Shown piece by piece: positions 26,544 to 38,658 of a stretch of DNA of 64,000 nucleotides (position 1 is its first letter; every line of letters starts with the position of its first letter). This DNA is from Diplocarpon mali (taxonomy: Eukaryota; Ascomycota; Leotiomycetes; Helotiales; Drepanopezizaceae), in assembly GCA_024741835.1 (NCBI GenBank), contig JAENRP010000005.1, positions 199,444 through 263,443 of the forward strand. Reading direction: 5' to 3'. The position numbers and the translations under genes are program-made. Under the pieces are notes generated by a model that saw nothing but the letters and a program-made list of their open reading frames with translations, had not been told where the DNA came from and did not search any database.

Positions 26544-27980
26544 AGTGCCTATCTTTTCTGCGATGGGACGATACTTATTACTTACATTAACTGCAGTGCA
26601 GACGACTTGTATGCAGATGGGAATGCAGAATACAGACAAGAATGCAGGAAGCAGAAAGCAGACGGGTAGGACTGTTCTTCAGTCAGCAAAGTGTAACCTT
26701 AGGTGCGTACCTTTGTGGTAAGTATCAAAGCGATCTGCCCGTTTGATCCTGCAAAACCAAGGTGTGACGGAGGTGCGTTTAAACAGTATATTGCATGTTT
26801 GTTTGCACCAGATGCCAATACAAATCGTGAGCTGTAGATTAATAATGAGATACTCACTCATACCTTACTGCCTGCTCGATCTTACGGACCGAGTTTCACT
26901 CTTCCAAGAAGCTTCTCCATGGCAAAGCAATGATAAAACACCATGTCTTAGGACAGAGATTGTGTGTTAAAGTGGCATAGGAGGACAAGAACTGCATCTA
27001 CCTCCACAAGCTAGGTAGGTCTTCAGTAATCAGTCCTCAGCATGGAATGTACTCTACTTGTTGGAAGCTTTGTCTTTCCGTCTAGCTCGAAGGCCAGGCC
27101 TTCATGGAGACTTGGCTTCCAGACAAAACACCAACCCGACAGACACAAGACACAGTACTGTACCGAAAGGTCGCATATCTGACTCCCCACGCGTACAGTG
27201 ATTCGCTGCGGGCCAAGTGAACATCACGATAGCGTGAAGGCTAGGAGGGGAGGAGGGAAGAGCTTACGGTGGATTTGCAAGGTTTCAAACTTATCTTCAT
27301 GTAGTGTTTACTAGGTAGGTACTTGAATGCGCATTATGCCTGCGACGAAGCGGTCTGTAGATTAGGTACCTTGGTAGGTTAAAACTTACTCTGTACTTCC
27401 ATGCACCGACAGACGGCAGCGTGCAGCCCCCAAGACACCGAGCCATGCATGTTGCCTTTTCAAGATCTGCAAGTACCTGGTATTGTAGCAGTCGAGTAGA
27501 ACACCTTATCATTTGCAGATTATCAAAACAATACCCAATACTAAAATTAGAAATAGAAATTAGATCCTTTTGATTATAAATAACATCTCGCCTTGAATAG
27601 CAGATAACTTAATGACACTATGCACATGAGATTATATTATACCTCCGCAGTTGCAAATAGGTTTTAGTCCCGTAGGATACCTATGGTTTGAACGGGAGTC
27701 TCGCTCATCAAAATGACAATGGCAGATATTCCTGAAGACAAGGGGAAATTTGGGAGATGGAGTGCCTTGAGGCTATGGCCTCATGTCATCCTGCTCGATT
27801 CCGCAATATACTGAGTCCCATAGAGCTGGGTAGGTAAGGTAGGTTGGTTACCATGCCATACCATAGCCCAATAGTTCAAGGTTTCCAATCAATCCCGCGA
27901 TGCAAACTCGACTAATCCCCCGAGCAAAAATAGAGAGGCGGACCGATTATTAGAGAGCAGTATTACACCGTAAAGTGCCG

Positions 27981-28043
27981 ACCTACCTGCCTGTACCTAT
28001 TCCTATCAATACCTGTCTATACCTGTCTATACCTATATCCTAT
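27981..28043. repeat. ACCT-rich degenerate tandem repeat
   Basis: The sequence is built from ACCTGTCTAT and related ACCTRYYTAT units: two exact 10-bp copies at 28011-28030, flanked by diverged copies. Isolated ACCTACC/GGTAGGT words recur on both strands across the preceding kilobase (for example near 27010, 27310 and 27830). It lies about 0.8 kb upstream of the epimerase-like start codon. Confidence 0.7.
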
Positions 28044-28420
28044 CCACCCGCCGCCGCCGGCTACCTGCGTCTTAAGAGGAGCTTATAAGAACCGCAGACG
28101 CAGCCTGATAAAGCCGTCGCTTCTGGCCATTGCTTCTGACCATGAGGCACGGTAACTTCGCCTCGAAACGGCGTCGAGCAAGAGTGCTATCGGCATCCAT
28201 TCGCATTAGTAAATACTGGACGTAGGTATGATGGACCTAGTCTCCTGCGTCCTGTTGGCCTGTTGGTGTGTAGCAGAACACCGGCTATAATTTGCTCATT
28301 TCCATTTCCATTGTTGCTCAGTTAGGTAATCATTTGATCTTACTCATCTCATCGGCTCATCGGCTCGCCCGCAACGGCTGACGATCCGTCCCAAGCGTGA
28401 ACCCCTCTTCCACCCCTCCA

Positions 28421-28431
28421 CCCCCCCCCCC
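28421..28431. repeat. Poly(C) tract
   Basis: An uninterrupted run of 11 C inside a pyrimidine-rich tract, about 410 bp upstream of the epimerase-like start codon. Such tracts are common in fungal promoters and prone to length errors. Confidence 0.8.
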
Positions 28432-28837
28432 TTTCTTCCATTCATTTAATCTCAGGACAGGACAGACCAACTCAAATTCCGATTGTCCTGATCGCCCCTG
28501 CACCACGTACATTTCACTTCCACCTCCGATCAGCTTATACTAAATCACAGACAGGGTCCGAGGGCTTATATTCCCTTTCCTGCCAGCATGATCTCCTCGC
28601 CACACGCCCTTCGTATTGCATCGCCTGGACGTCCTCTGCAATAGCTTGTTTGGACCCCAATTCATGCCTAGCCCTCTTCCATTCACAACCTGACCCCAAT
28701 TGTACTGGCCTCTTTCTACTGCGTTGCACTTTGCAAATTCCACCAGCTGGTACGACCGTCCCACGAGTTAACAAAATCTGCCGACTGCAAAACTTCCAAG
28801 CACTGCCAAACCATCCTCCGTCCCCACCTACAGCGCG

Positions 28838-30177
28838 ATGGCTGAGAAGCCAGCAGTTCTCATCATCGGCGGTCTGGGCTACATTGGACGCTTCCTTGCG
28901 CTCTACATTCACAAGAATAATCTGGCCTCCGAAGTTCGCATTGTGGATAAAGTGTTGCCGCAGCTGGCATGGCTGGCGCCAGAATTCGAGGAAGCATGTT
29001 CCAAGGACAGATTCATGCAGGCAGATGCTAGTAAAGAATGTACGTTAATCTCCATCCCTCACTGGTACTATGTGCTTTGCGCCAGAAGAAAATTAGACTG
29101 ACATCATTCACATGTAGCATCGCTCCCCCGTATTTTCGACCGTTCCAATGGCAAACAATGGGACTATGTGTTTAATTGCGGTGGCGAGACGAGGTATTCT
29201 CAGGAGGACGAGGTCTACAAGGTGCGCTCATTAGCATTGAGCGTTGCTGTTGGGAAGGAGGCGGCGAAGCGGCACGTCAAGGCATTCATCGAGCTGAGTA
29301 CTGCGATGGTGTACAAGCCGGATTCGCAACCAAGTAAGGAGGGCGATAAACTGAAGCCCTGGAGCAAGATTGCTGTTTTCAAGCTACAAGCGGAGGAGCA
29401 GCTTTCGAATATTGAGGGGTACGTTTTTCAACACTGGTGCGTGTCGACTTTACGGCAAGCTTAAGACCGACCCGAGCTGTCCGGACGTTGAAATAAATAT
29501 GGAGTCTTGCAGGATTCAAAAGCTAACAGTGCTCTTACAGACTCAACCTCATAATCGTCCGCCTAGCCCATGTTTACGGCGACTATGCCTCTCAATTCAT
29601 CGCAACCGCTCTGTCACTCGCCCGCGTATACCAGCATCTCGAGTCAGAGATGAAGTGGCTGTGGACTAAAGATCTCCGCGTAAATACTGTACATATTGAC
29701 GACGTTACGCGAGGTCTCTGGACTATCGCAGAATGGTATGCGGTGCGAGAGCAGGCTGGCTGGGATGCAAATAGTATGGGTAAAATCCCAACATTTAATA
29801 TGGTCGATGATGGACGAACATCTCAGGGAATCATGTCTCAAATAATCGGGGAGCTCTTTGGGATCGAGACAGGTTTTCAGGGCCAACTCATCAGCACCTT
29901 CGCGCGACTAAACATGGATAGTGTCGTGGAAGACGTGAACGACGAAGTTCTTGGACCTTGGGCGGACTTGCTCGTAGAAGCCGGGATTACTCGACCCGGG
30001 CCACTGACTCCGTTCATGGAAAAGGAGTTGCTCAAAGATACGGACTTGAGTGTGGACGGCAGCAGATTGAAGAAGGTCGTTGGCTTCACTTACGAGAAAC
30101 CGATGATCACAAAAGAGCTAGTGCAGAGCGTGATCGACAGCTACGAGCGGATCGGGTGGTGGCCAGTCGCGAAGTGA
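28838..30177 (+). CDS. NAD(P)-binding epimerase/dehydratase-like protein (extended SDR fold)
   Basis: Three exons: 28838-29039, 29118-29418, 29541-30177; 379 aa. The Rossmann nucleotide-binding motif is at the N-terminus (LIIGGLGYIGRFLALYI, GxxGxxG), with an acidic residue after beta-2 (IVDK), typical of NAD users. Later SDR features are STAMVY and VRLAHVYGDYASQF, then WLWTKDLRVNTVHIDDVTRG, a segment typical of extended SDRs. The catalytic YxxxK is not intact: after STAMVY the residue four past Tyr is Ser, not Lys. The enzyme may be non-catalytic or use altered chemistry. The substrate is unknown. It stands between two gene-poor stretches with no pathway neighbours. Confidence 0.83.
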
Positions 30178-31869
30178 CAGTATACTTTCTATCTTCAGGG
30201 GGATTCGGGAGCTGATGATTCAAACGACAAGAAATGCAGGGTGACAAAGACGAAAAATGTGGGAGGGCATGACCGCCAGACTCTTGAGCCGCTACAGAAC
30301 GAATGACGATGCCACGGATGTGAACCCAAACCAGGTTGATACCAATCGATTTTCCTTGGCAACTCTACTTCAGCGCCTACTGCTATTTCAATCATCTATG
30401 TTTCTTTTATTCGTAGATGACGAGAAAACTGTATGTGTAAACCATTTTGTAATATAGAGGCGCATTTTAGGTTGGGAGCGGTCAACTGCCTAATCTAGTT
30501 AATACTCACTACCATATGTGCTTTAGCTTCCAAATAAACTACACTAGCTACTTGAATTCTTCCTACCTGATATTTGAATTTACCCTGCGTCTTACACGTT
30601 GGATAACAACCAACTCACAAAGTGTTTTGAATTTCCCGCCTCGTCCCTGAAATCCAGTAGGAGTGGTATTTTATTTTATGTGAGCTGTCCCGAAGCTGGC
30701 CTTTCGTCTGGTAGGCATCTTTAATTCTTCTGTTGCAGATTCCTATGTTTATTTGTTTTCTTTTCCCCGCCCACCTTTCCTGATAAATTTCCTACAACTC
30801 AATAGGACGCAGCCGATAAGCACCTAGATTCTAGAACTTGTAATACGTTTTTATAAATTACAGACTGAACGGAGAGTGGCAGAGCTTCGCCTTCACTCTA
30901 CCGATAGTGAGGAAAATGACTGGATGAATGAAGTGAGAGGGTCCAACGCAAAGATGAGCGTATGCTTCCAAATTTAGTAGGGGAGTGGCCATATGGAGAA
31001 TTCCTCTTTTGGGGCCCAGAATCACTTGCTAGTTAATGTGTAGGTAACTTGACGAGAAAGCGCGTAAACATGCTTGCACTAAGCCTAGTAAAACACTCTA
31101 AGTTCGCACATACTGCATCACCTGACATCGTGTATCTGAGCTAATTTCGCGAAACGTCGGAACGTCTCTACCTCTGCTCCATATTCTCTTCTTCGACGGC
31201 AAAACCCTTAATCTAGCCTCGTTACGCAGAAACCATCCACTGATTTGCCGATAAGGCTTTGACTCCTCCTTACGCTTTGCTAAGGCGAATAGCTTGGTAC
31301 ATTAAGCTTTCAAAGTAAAGTAACTTCATGGATCCTGCGTCTCCTTCTGGCGGTGTCTTCGGAGCCGATGATAGCTACAAGCAGCTTCATCGCATGGCGA
31401 CTACACCAAGACGAGAACTGAATTCAAACATTACCTCTGGTTCAATTTGCGGTAGCTGTCTTGCATCACGGCTCAACAGATGCTCCAAATCCTGAGGGCT
31501 TCTACTGTTATATTACTTTTTTGCATTCAAATTCAGGTGTTGGAACCACATCAAATCCATGCTTTTCACGCTGCTTTATTAAATCTGTGACTTCAGGTTC
31601 AAGGCCAAAGACAAGCATTCGATTTGCAGAATAAAGTTCCCGTACTCGAAAGGGGTAGATATCATCAATTTTACGCTTCATTACGCAAACAAGACCATCT
31701 CCAAATGTACTCAAATGCGGCACCTGACTTCACAAAAGACAATATCGTCATATTGACGGCACACGAAAATGAGATGGAACCACAACCTCTGGCCAACCTT
31801 AGTTCAACTCCTGCGACAACCTTCCTTCAGCCAACACGAACAAAGATACAGTAGCCTGTCGCTGCAAAT
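30178..31869. other. Gene-poor stretch upstream of GTPase pseudogene
   Basis: AT-rich, with no supported gene. At 31329 an ATG opens a short frame (MDPASPSGGVFGADDSYKQL) that could be the decayed N-terminus of the downstream GTPase. A minus-strand fragment of about 58 codons (31508-31681, MKRKIDDIYPFRVRELYSAN) looks protein-like but is unrecognised, and may be another relic in inverted orientation. Confidence 0.4.
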
Positions 31870-33425
31870 ATGCCTGTAAGAGCTAATAGCAGCGACATCA
31901 AAGTTAAGATGGAAAGTGTGCACGACTCCATTTGTAGCCTTGGATAAAAAAAATTGCACTGCTGAGAAAACCCACTCAGAAAGAGTACCTCGGCCCTATC
32001 CAGCTGTCAAGCTTGAAATCAAAGAAGAGTCACTTGCTTCTGAAAGTCTCGGTATCAAGCGTGAGGCAGTGGCCGAGACCCGTTCCATGAGTTAAGCAGA
32101 TTTCTTTTCTGACTCTCCTGCTCTCAAGCAGCTTACTCCAAACGAAAGGATCCAAAAGATCCTATCTGAGGGAACTCCCGAGGAGCTCGAGGCGGAGGTT
32201 GCGATTTGCCAGTCATTCCTTGAGAACTTGAAGAAGCCCACGGAAGCCTTTGTAAAACGGAACAAAGATGCCCAGCATTGTGTTTCTCAACTCGGTAGCT
32301 ACTAGGCTGTTGCAGTGTGAATTTCGCTCTGCTAATCGTTGAATAGATAACCTGATAAAGCAAAATGTTAACACCAACAATTAAAGGCGTTGTTGGTAAC
32401 CCAGGAGCTGGGAAGTCTTCTGTCATAAATGCAATACTCGAGGAGGAACGACTCGTGCCGACGAATTGTATGTGCGCGTGTACGGCCGTTGTGACCGAAA
32501 TGTCGTACAATCACTCCGATAATCCGACTGCTCTGTATCGTGCCGATATTGAGTTTATCCAAGCAACAGACGTTAGTCGCCGTCTCTTCTCTATCTCTTT
32601 GCATTATGCATGCACTCTCGTGTAATGAAGGTATCTTGGACATTGCTTTGCTGACTCCTAGCGCCGTGGGCCAAGGACTTGAAACATCTCTCACCGACTG
32701 GATTGATAGCAATGGCCAAGTCAGCCGCGAGTGTACCAATCCAGAGAGCGAAGCCGGTGTTTCATATGCGAAGATCAAGGCTGGGTACCCTTCGTGGACC
32801 AAGGATGAACTTGCACATCGTAGCGTGGAAGAACTGATGGGTGAGGATGAAGTAAAGAATGTCTTGGGCACTACTAGGACTACTGGGAAGTCTAAGCCCG
32901 AGTTCTTCTACAAGGCGTTGCAGAATTATGTCGATTCCAAAGAGAACGCTCGTCTTTGCTTTACATCCCTTTAACATAATTTTACGTGCAAGAGTAATGT
33001 TACCCGTAGTTCCAGGCACGTCGAATTTTGTAATCTGAAGCTCGGGGCTTCTCGCATTTCCTTGGATAGGCAGACCTAGAGTGGAGTACTATGCTGACTT
33101 TGCTGACTTCGTCTAGTCAACGGAGAAGAAATCCCAAGGCAAGAGGATGCAAATGGAATTTTAGCCTCCAATCAAGGTCGCTTGGATATACACGAAAGCC
33201 GATGCTTTGGGCACAGGTACGGTGATAGTTGATTTGCCCGGCGTTCACGACCCCATTTCTGCAAGAGCAGCTGTTGCCTAGGGTCACAAGAAGCAATGCA
33301 CGGGTAGTATTCACTGCACTGCTCCATCAATGCTCGCCAACCGAGTAGAAGGTCTCTTCATTTTTACCCCGATCAACCGGGCAGTGGAAGATGAGGTTGC
33401 CAAGTCTCTGCTCGGCGGAACTCAC
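31870..33425 (+). pseudogene. Decayed SLIP-GC-like (dynamin-related) large GTPase
   Basis: Fragments of one protein follow in order in shifting frames. 32131-32303 gives LTPNERIQKILSEGTPEELE and a helical continuation. 32379-32573 carries an intact P-loop (GNPGAGKSSVINAIL) and VPTNCMCACTAVVTEMSYN. 32661-32973 gives DSNGQVSRECTNPESEAGVS and LMGEDEVKNVLGTT. 33140-33300 gives IYTKADALGTGTVIVDLPGV, with the G3-type DLPG motif. 33360-33425 gives TPINRAVEDEVAKSLLGG. Between and within them are frameshifts and in-frame stops (for example in the block after MQMEF and after RAAVA). The order and content match fungal nuclear-GTPase/SLIP-GC-type proteins. The C-terminal half is missing or unrecognisable. 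No intact reading is possible even with introns, so I call a pseudogene. Confidence 0.75.
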
Positions 33426-34703
33426 GGCATGTTGATAGGACTAGCAGTTGTAATGTACAGTATTAAGTGCTGTACAAAGTTGCATGGAATATAGTCACCG
33501 GCCCAGCTATATATTGGTGATATTTCCCCCCCGACTGATGTACATATGCCAATCCTCGAGCCTTCACGCGAGTCCTGGACATGACATTGCGCCAGACCAA
33601 TTATGATAGAAGATGCAAGTGCCTCTCTTTTCCTTTGCACGGATTGCTATCTGCATAGGATAGGTCTATCGCGGTTCGACGTGTCACTCTCCTATCCTCT
33701 TTCGGGTGCCTCTTCTTCGTCCACCGGCTGCTTCTCACAGAGTCGTGGACTACCGTATCGAGTCGCGCAAGAGGCCAGCCGGAGCTGCGAGTACGCGCTG
33801 TGATGGATACCAAGATCGTGAAGCCGGGTGCCGCACAAGGTATCTTACAAGCATTCCTTGAGCGCAACTTCAGCTCATCCCCCGGACGAAGACAGCTGAA
33901 CGGCTTTTCATGCTTCGCATTCTGGACAGAAACCGGACAGGGTCAATTGCCGGGTCTTCCTCGTCACTTGAGAAGTATATGCTTAATGCCGGCGGGGTTG
34001 ATGGTAGTAGACCTGACAGTGGCATCTTTCACCCCAGATGTGGAGCCGTGTAGTTCGCCGGCTTAGCTAGGCTCTACTAGCACAGGAATCAACGAAAGAT
34101 TGGTAACCAAGTCCAAAATTTCAGGACAGAGTGCAACCAGAAATGAAAACTTGCACAGTGCTTACTGTGAGGTCAGAGTGCACATCTTCTAAATCTATCC
34201 TGGTCACTGGACTAGGCTTACTCCTCCGACCTACCAAACTTTGAGTATTGATAATCCTTTTACATCCGCCCTGTGCCCCCTCTCCAAACTACTGGCTCCC
34301 TGTCTTCTTTCAATCATGAGAACCATATAGACAAACGCCTTAGCGACCGAGCCATGCAGAACAGGGCACCCAATACAATGTCTATAGCTGTATCAATTTT
34401 CCGCAGTCGGACCTCAGCGTTCGTTGCTAGACGTACACAATAAATGCGAAGATCTGCCGATTTCCTATATGTTTGCTGTTAAGCTCTGCGTGACATCTTG
34501 GAGCTGGTCTTCTACAGCATCTGCTGTTAGTCCCCACAAAGAGTCAAAAAATAATGCTGTTACCAAGCTTTATTCAGTTCCGTGATGACTCCTAGATGAG
34601 AACCACTTATGCGCCCCCAAGCCACCATCCTAACCATGCTATTCAAGCCAGTTCCATGCTCCGTGTAATTTATACAATGGAAATGAACCCAAGACCACAT
34701 TAG
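33426..34703. other. Intergenic region with possible gene remnant
   Basis: 33803-34066 (+) holds an ATG frame (MDTKIVKPGAAQGILQAFLE). Its neighbouring frame reads LFMLRILDRN and then SLEKYMLNAGGVDGSRPDSG, as if a frameshift splits one old coding segment. I do not recognise it. The rest is the 3' flank of the LSD1-like gene, and I see nothing else in it. Confidence 0.3.
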
Positions 34704-37700
34704 TTAATCAGCACCTCCGTCTCCATCTCCATCAGTACCTTCTGCATAGCCACTCACTCCTCGTTTGGCTCTCCTATCCCTCAAAGGACTCGCAAATTCT
34801 TCAGGTGCTGGCACACTTGGATGGTCGTTTTCATAGACAGCTCTAAATGCCAGCGCATCTTTATCCCACTGTCCTGCTTTAAGATTATATTCGGCCATAG
34901 CATCCGCATACGCCTTTTTCTGGACCTCGGCTCTCTCGTTGTAAGGATGTTTCTCTTCCTCGGTTGCTTCCTTCCACATTTTGGTGACCATCTTCTTGAC
35001 TTCGTTGGGAATAGGCTTGCCCCTTCCTGGTCTGCGGCCTGTCTCACACTTCTTCTTGGCTTCCTCCCATTTCTCTTTACTGTAAATACGATAGGGATTT
35101 GCGTAGTTATTTGCAGGTCGCCATGGCCGGTCACCAAGCTGTGAGTATATGGCATTCCACACCTCAGATTCATAGGCTTCGAGGCGTGCTTGTTTCGGAT
35201 CTTTCGTTCTTTGAAAAATTTCAGATTTTCTTTTCAAGGAGGAATCTTTTGGTAAGACCAATGGCTCTGGAATCTCGATTGGCCCAATCATAGCCTCTAG
35301 AACTTCGGAAGCTGCTCTCAGGCCAGAAATGTAGGCGCCATGTACAGTTGCTGGATGTGTACCACAAGTGTGTTCACCAGCGAAGAACAGATTGCCGACA
35401 GGCTTGGCCATTGTTTCGTAGTCATCTGGTTGGAAATTGGGACCTGTATATGAGTAACTTCCTCGCGAAAATTCGTCGTGGCCCCATCTAGTGATCACAG
35501 ATTCGACCGGCATAGGTACTTGTGGCCCAAAAACACTTCGTAGTACTTTCGTAGCCTCACTGATCAGTAATTCATTTGGGGTACTTTCTGTAGAAAATGC
35601 TGCATCACCAGCCATCAGAGCCAGTAACGTCGGGAGACCAGTCGTGTTGGTAACATTGAACCATTGGAAGAATCGGCCTCGCTGTGAAAAGTACTCGGCC
35701 TGCTCAAGACTGAATCGATTTGCAGGATTACGAAGAGTTCCGAAGATGTCTCGACTTTGATCCCAGAACGCCTTTTCATAAACTAGAACAACTTTGTTCA
35801 GAACTCCATAACCAATGCGTTGGATGGGCCCCATCTTCCATTCAGGGAGGGCTGGTTCGAATTTGATATTTTGTTCTTTTAATACACCAAGTGGTATGGT
35901 CGAGACGATGTAATCCGCTTCAAGCGTCTCGCCATCCTCACACTCGATGAAGGACGGAGAGCTGCTGTTCTCAGGCTTATAGGCAATGCGAACAACCTTG
36001 CTCTTTCGTCGAACACTTAAGGGCACTGGACAATTCAGCAATCCCCGAGGAACTTGCTGGTAACCACCAATGACCATGGTGTGTTTTCCTTCCCACTCGT
36101 TACCGGCGTCCAAGTCCCACCCTCCAAGACTCAGTCTGTTGCAAGTAATGGCATTGCTGTACTCCAAATTAGCGACATGCCAGTTGATCAATTGCAAATC
36201 AAGTGGGGCGAAGTCAATTATCCGGGTGTACTGTCGAATGGCCTCATCAAATACTAAGCCTAGCGTAGCATATTTGGAGCCCACAGCTTTTTCAAGATCC
36301 AAGTCTTGCTCAATTCCAACCCCATCACGAAGACGCCAGCCTATCTCCTGGGCTTTGAAAGCAGCTGTATGAACGCCAGATATCCCGGGTTCCAGATGGG
36401 CTCTGCCAGTGAGTCGATCCGAGGATACGGGTACCATGTGTTTCGAGGTATCACGAGATTCATGATTGTTCGAATTCGCTGTGGGCGCATTGCTTCCGTC
36501 CTCGATTTCACTTATGGTCCTGGACCGTTCCGAGCTGACGTCTCGACCGGCATCCAGAAGGTTTCTATCTCCTTCGACTGCTGGAGACGTCAAGGTCTTA
36601 AATTTGTACTCGCTGACGCGGTCGAGGATGTAGTTGAATAGTTTCTCAGCAAACTGATCACGGTTTATGTCCACTGGCCGTCCGATAGCATCGTAGATCG
36701 TTGTGTCTGGCTTCAAAGCATGATATGGCAATGCTAATTGACCTCTCACAATGATATTCAATGGATTGCCGCGATCAAAGCCTGTAATAATCATACCGCC
36801 CATCTCCGCAGTGTACCGACTTCCGTAGCCAAGAGTAGGGTATTTCGGTTTGGATTTCATGGCTCTGGAATAGACGCGTCCTCCAATTCTGTCTCTGCCT
36901 TCAAGGACAACGACTCGAGGCGGATCTTCACCAACTGCTCTGAAGCGTTCTTTGAATTGCGAAAAAAGCCCCTCCAGCTGTCTTGCACAGCCTAAGCCAG
37001 ACATACCGGCACCAATTACGGCGACAGTTTTGCGTTTTCGCTTGGGGGCCTTGGCCTTCTTCGCCTCTCGACCTACATGGAGATGTTCTAGACAGCCATA
37101 GTTGATGTAACCTTTTCGTACCAGCCACTCATAGCAAACATTGGCAGTGTCAAACCAACGAACATCTTTTGCACATCCGATAGCTTCATCTCGCATCACT
37201 CCAATCATAGGGTTTCTTGTCCAAAGCCTCAGGATACCGTTACGAATGTTGAGATATGTTGTAACCTGTTGATGACTGATATGCTTGCGCAGTATTGTAT
37301 GCTCCTCGGGATGCAAGCTGTATGGGTTGAGACGGGAGGATTCGGCGGCTGCAATACACTGTCTTGCATACTCGCTCGGGTTAAGGTCAGTCGGTATAGA
37401 GACCTTCGGACGGACATTAAATTTATCACGACGTTTGCCATTATGAGAAGCCGACTTCGTTGTCTCTCTAGAGCGTCCATCGAATCCTGTAGGCGACGTT
37501 GCCTTGCTTGATATAGAGGAAAGAACCGATGAGCCGTCGTCAATATCCGTGTTCATTGACGATGCCATTGATCCGCGGGCACTGTTGGCTCTAAGATGCA
37601 AGCTGCTATCCGAGGCCGACTTAGTGTGGTGCTCAGTTCTATAGCAGAAATGTTAAGCCAGATTCATCTTCATCCTATTACTACTTGTTTGAAGCTGAAA

Positions 37701-38014
37701 GTTAAAAATGGAAAGGAAAGAACGAATACATACTGCATAGCGTTAAGCTTCGGATCCGCAAATTCTGCACGGGATGCGTACTGGCTCCTCACCGAGGAGC
37801 TATCATCTGGGGCTTCAACAGAAATTGTGGTTAGCTGATCAGTGACATGGGTCGAATCGTCACATGCAGAATTGGATGTTGATTCAGGTGTACCGATAGA
37901 TGATTCCATTGCGGGATTCGACTCGAACATCGTGAGATGTGAATCCAACTCTGCGAAATTCATCAGGTTAAGATCATCAAGGTGCTGCAACTGAGTATCC
38001 ATTGTTGCTGCCAT
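34704..38014 (-). CDS. LSD1-type lysine-specific histone demethylase with SWIRM and HMG-box domains
   Basis: Two exons, 37734-38014 and 34704-37638, with a 95-bp intron; 1071 aa. Domain order: an acidic Ser-rich N-terminus, SWIRM near 175-277 (NPYSLHPEEHTILRKHISHQ ... WLVRKGYINYGCLE), FAD amine oxidase near 300-890, and HMG box near 930-1020 (NPYRIYSKEKWEEAKKKCE ... KMWKEATEEEKHPYNERAE). The dinucleotide motif VIGAGMSGLGCARQL and the RDRIGGRVYS motif bind FAD. LNKVVLVYEKAFW contains the conserved active-site lysine equivalent, and NLFFAGEHTCGTHPATVHGA closes the oxidase domain. These enzymes remove mono- and dimethyl marks from histone H3. At the position of the human tower coiled coil there is instead a Ser/Asn-rich insert. 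The HMG box is the usual fungal LSD1 addition and probably binds DNA. Confidence 0.94.
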
Positions 38015-38658
38015 CTCCAGATCCTTGAGTCTTGTGACTTCGTGAATGCTCGCTCATATATGGAAGGTTGTCGGTAATGGCTGGGCTGGCCGCATCAACT
38101 ACTCGAAGTCCCCCCTGGCACTTGATATCATTCCTCCACAGGTCCGTCACTCGGCTACCAACGACGAGAGTGACCGATTGACACTGGAGAATCTAACAAG
38201 ATGTATTAGCAACGATTTAACACACTCGGCATCCATATATGTATCACCACGTGGAACGAGTCTCACCTTTCGCATGCGATATAATCCTTCCTCACATGTA
38301 TGTCCAACACAAAGTCATATACAATCTATCTGGCCGTACTGTTGCTCATGATAAAGGAGAGTGGTGTCTGCTCAGTATTTCGGAGGGATCGTTGGTGTCG
38401 AGGGGTAGTATATGTGGTGTCACTTAGCCCTTTTCGAGTCTTTCGGCCTCAAATGAGGGACGATGCGATCGACCATATCACGTGGGGGGCTTAATTTGAC
38501 GATAGAGCCTCTTTCGGCGTCCATTTCCAATCAAGCGCACGAGTACCGTTAATCGATTCATATACATTAAAACACGTCTACTTTCATACTAACATTAAAG
38601 TTAAGGCTGTACTCTACAGGTGAATAGTGCTATCGCTGATTCACTGGTTGGATAACTT
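38015..38658. promoter_or_regulatory. LSD1-like promoter region with CACGTG boxes
   Basis: This lies between the LSD1-like start and the end of VPS33, both on the minus strand. It contains CACGTG E-box cores near 38249-38254 (within CCACGTGG) and at 38479-38484, possible bHLH-factor sites. Function is inferred from motif and position only. Confidence 0.3.

Larger units (their letters stand above)
22431..28837. other. Gene-poor stretch of 6.4 kb
   Basis: This spans the start of the Sel1-repeat gene to the epimerase-like gene. No frame resembles a known protein. The longest is a 213-codon, ATG-started minus-strand frame (22712-23353) upstream of the Sel1-repeat gene and on its strand. It is Arg/Ser/Leu-rich without domain features, so it could be leader sequence or chance. 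Short tandem repeats and frequent GGTAGGT/ACCTACC words occur from about 27 to 28 kb. The last 500 bp are pyrimidine-rich, as expected for a fungal promoter. A long regulatory region, a non-coding RNA or a fast-evolving gene with many introns all remain possible. Confidence 0.5.

Noticed and set aside
22431..28837. Secondary metabolite or effector cluster near the epimerase-like gene
   Set aside because: No synthase, P450, transporter or regulator found nearby.
28650..29048. 132-codon frame overlapping the epimerase-like start
   Set aside because: A different frame over leader and exon 1; starts before ATG 28838 with no features.
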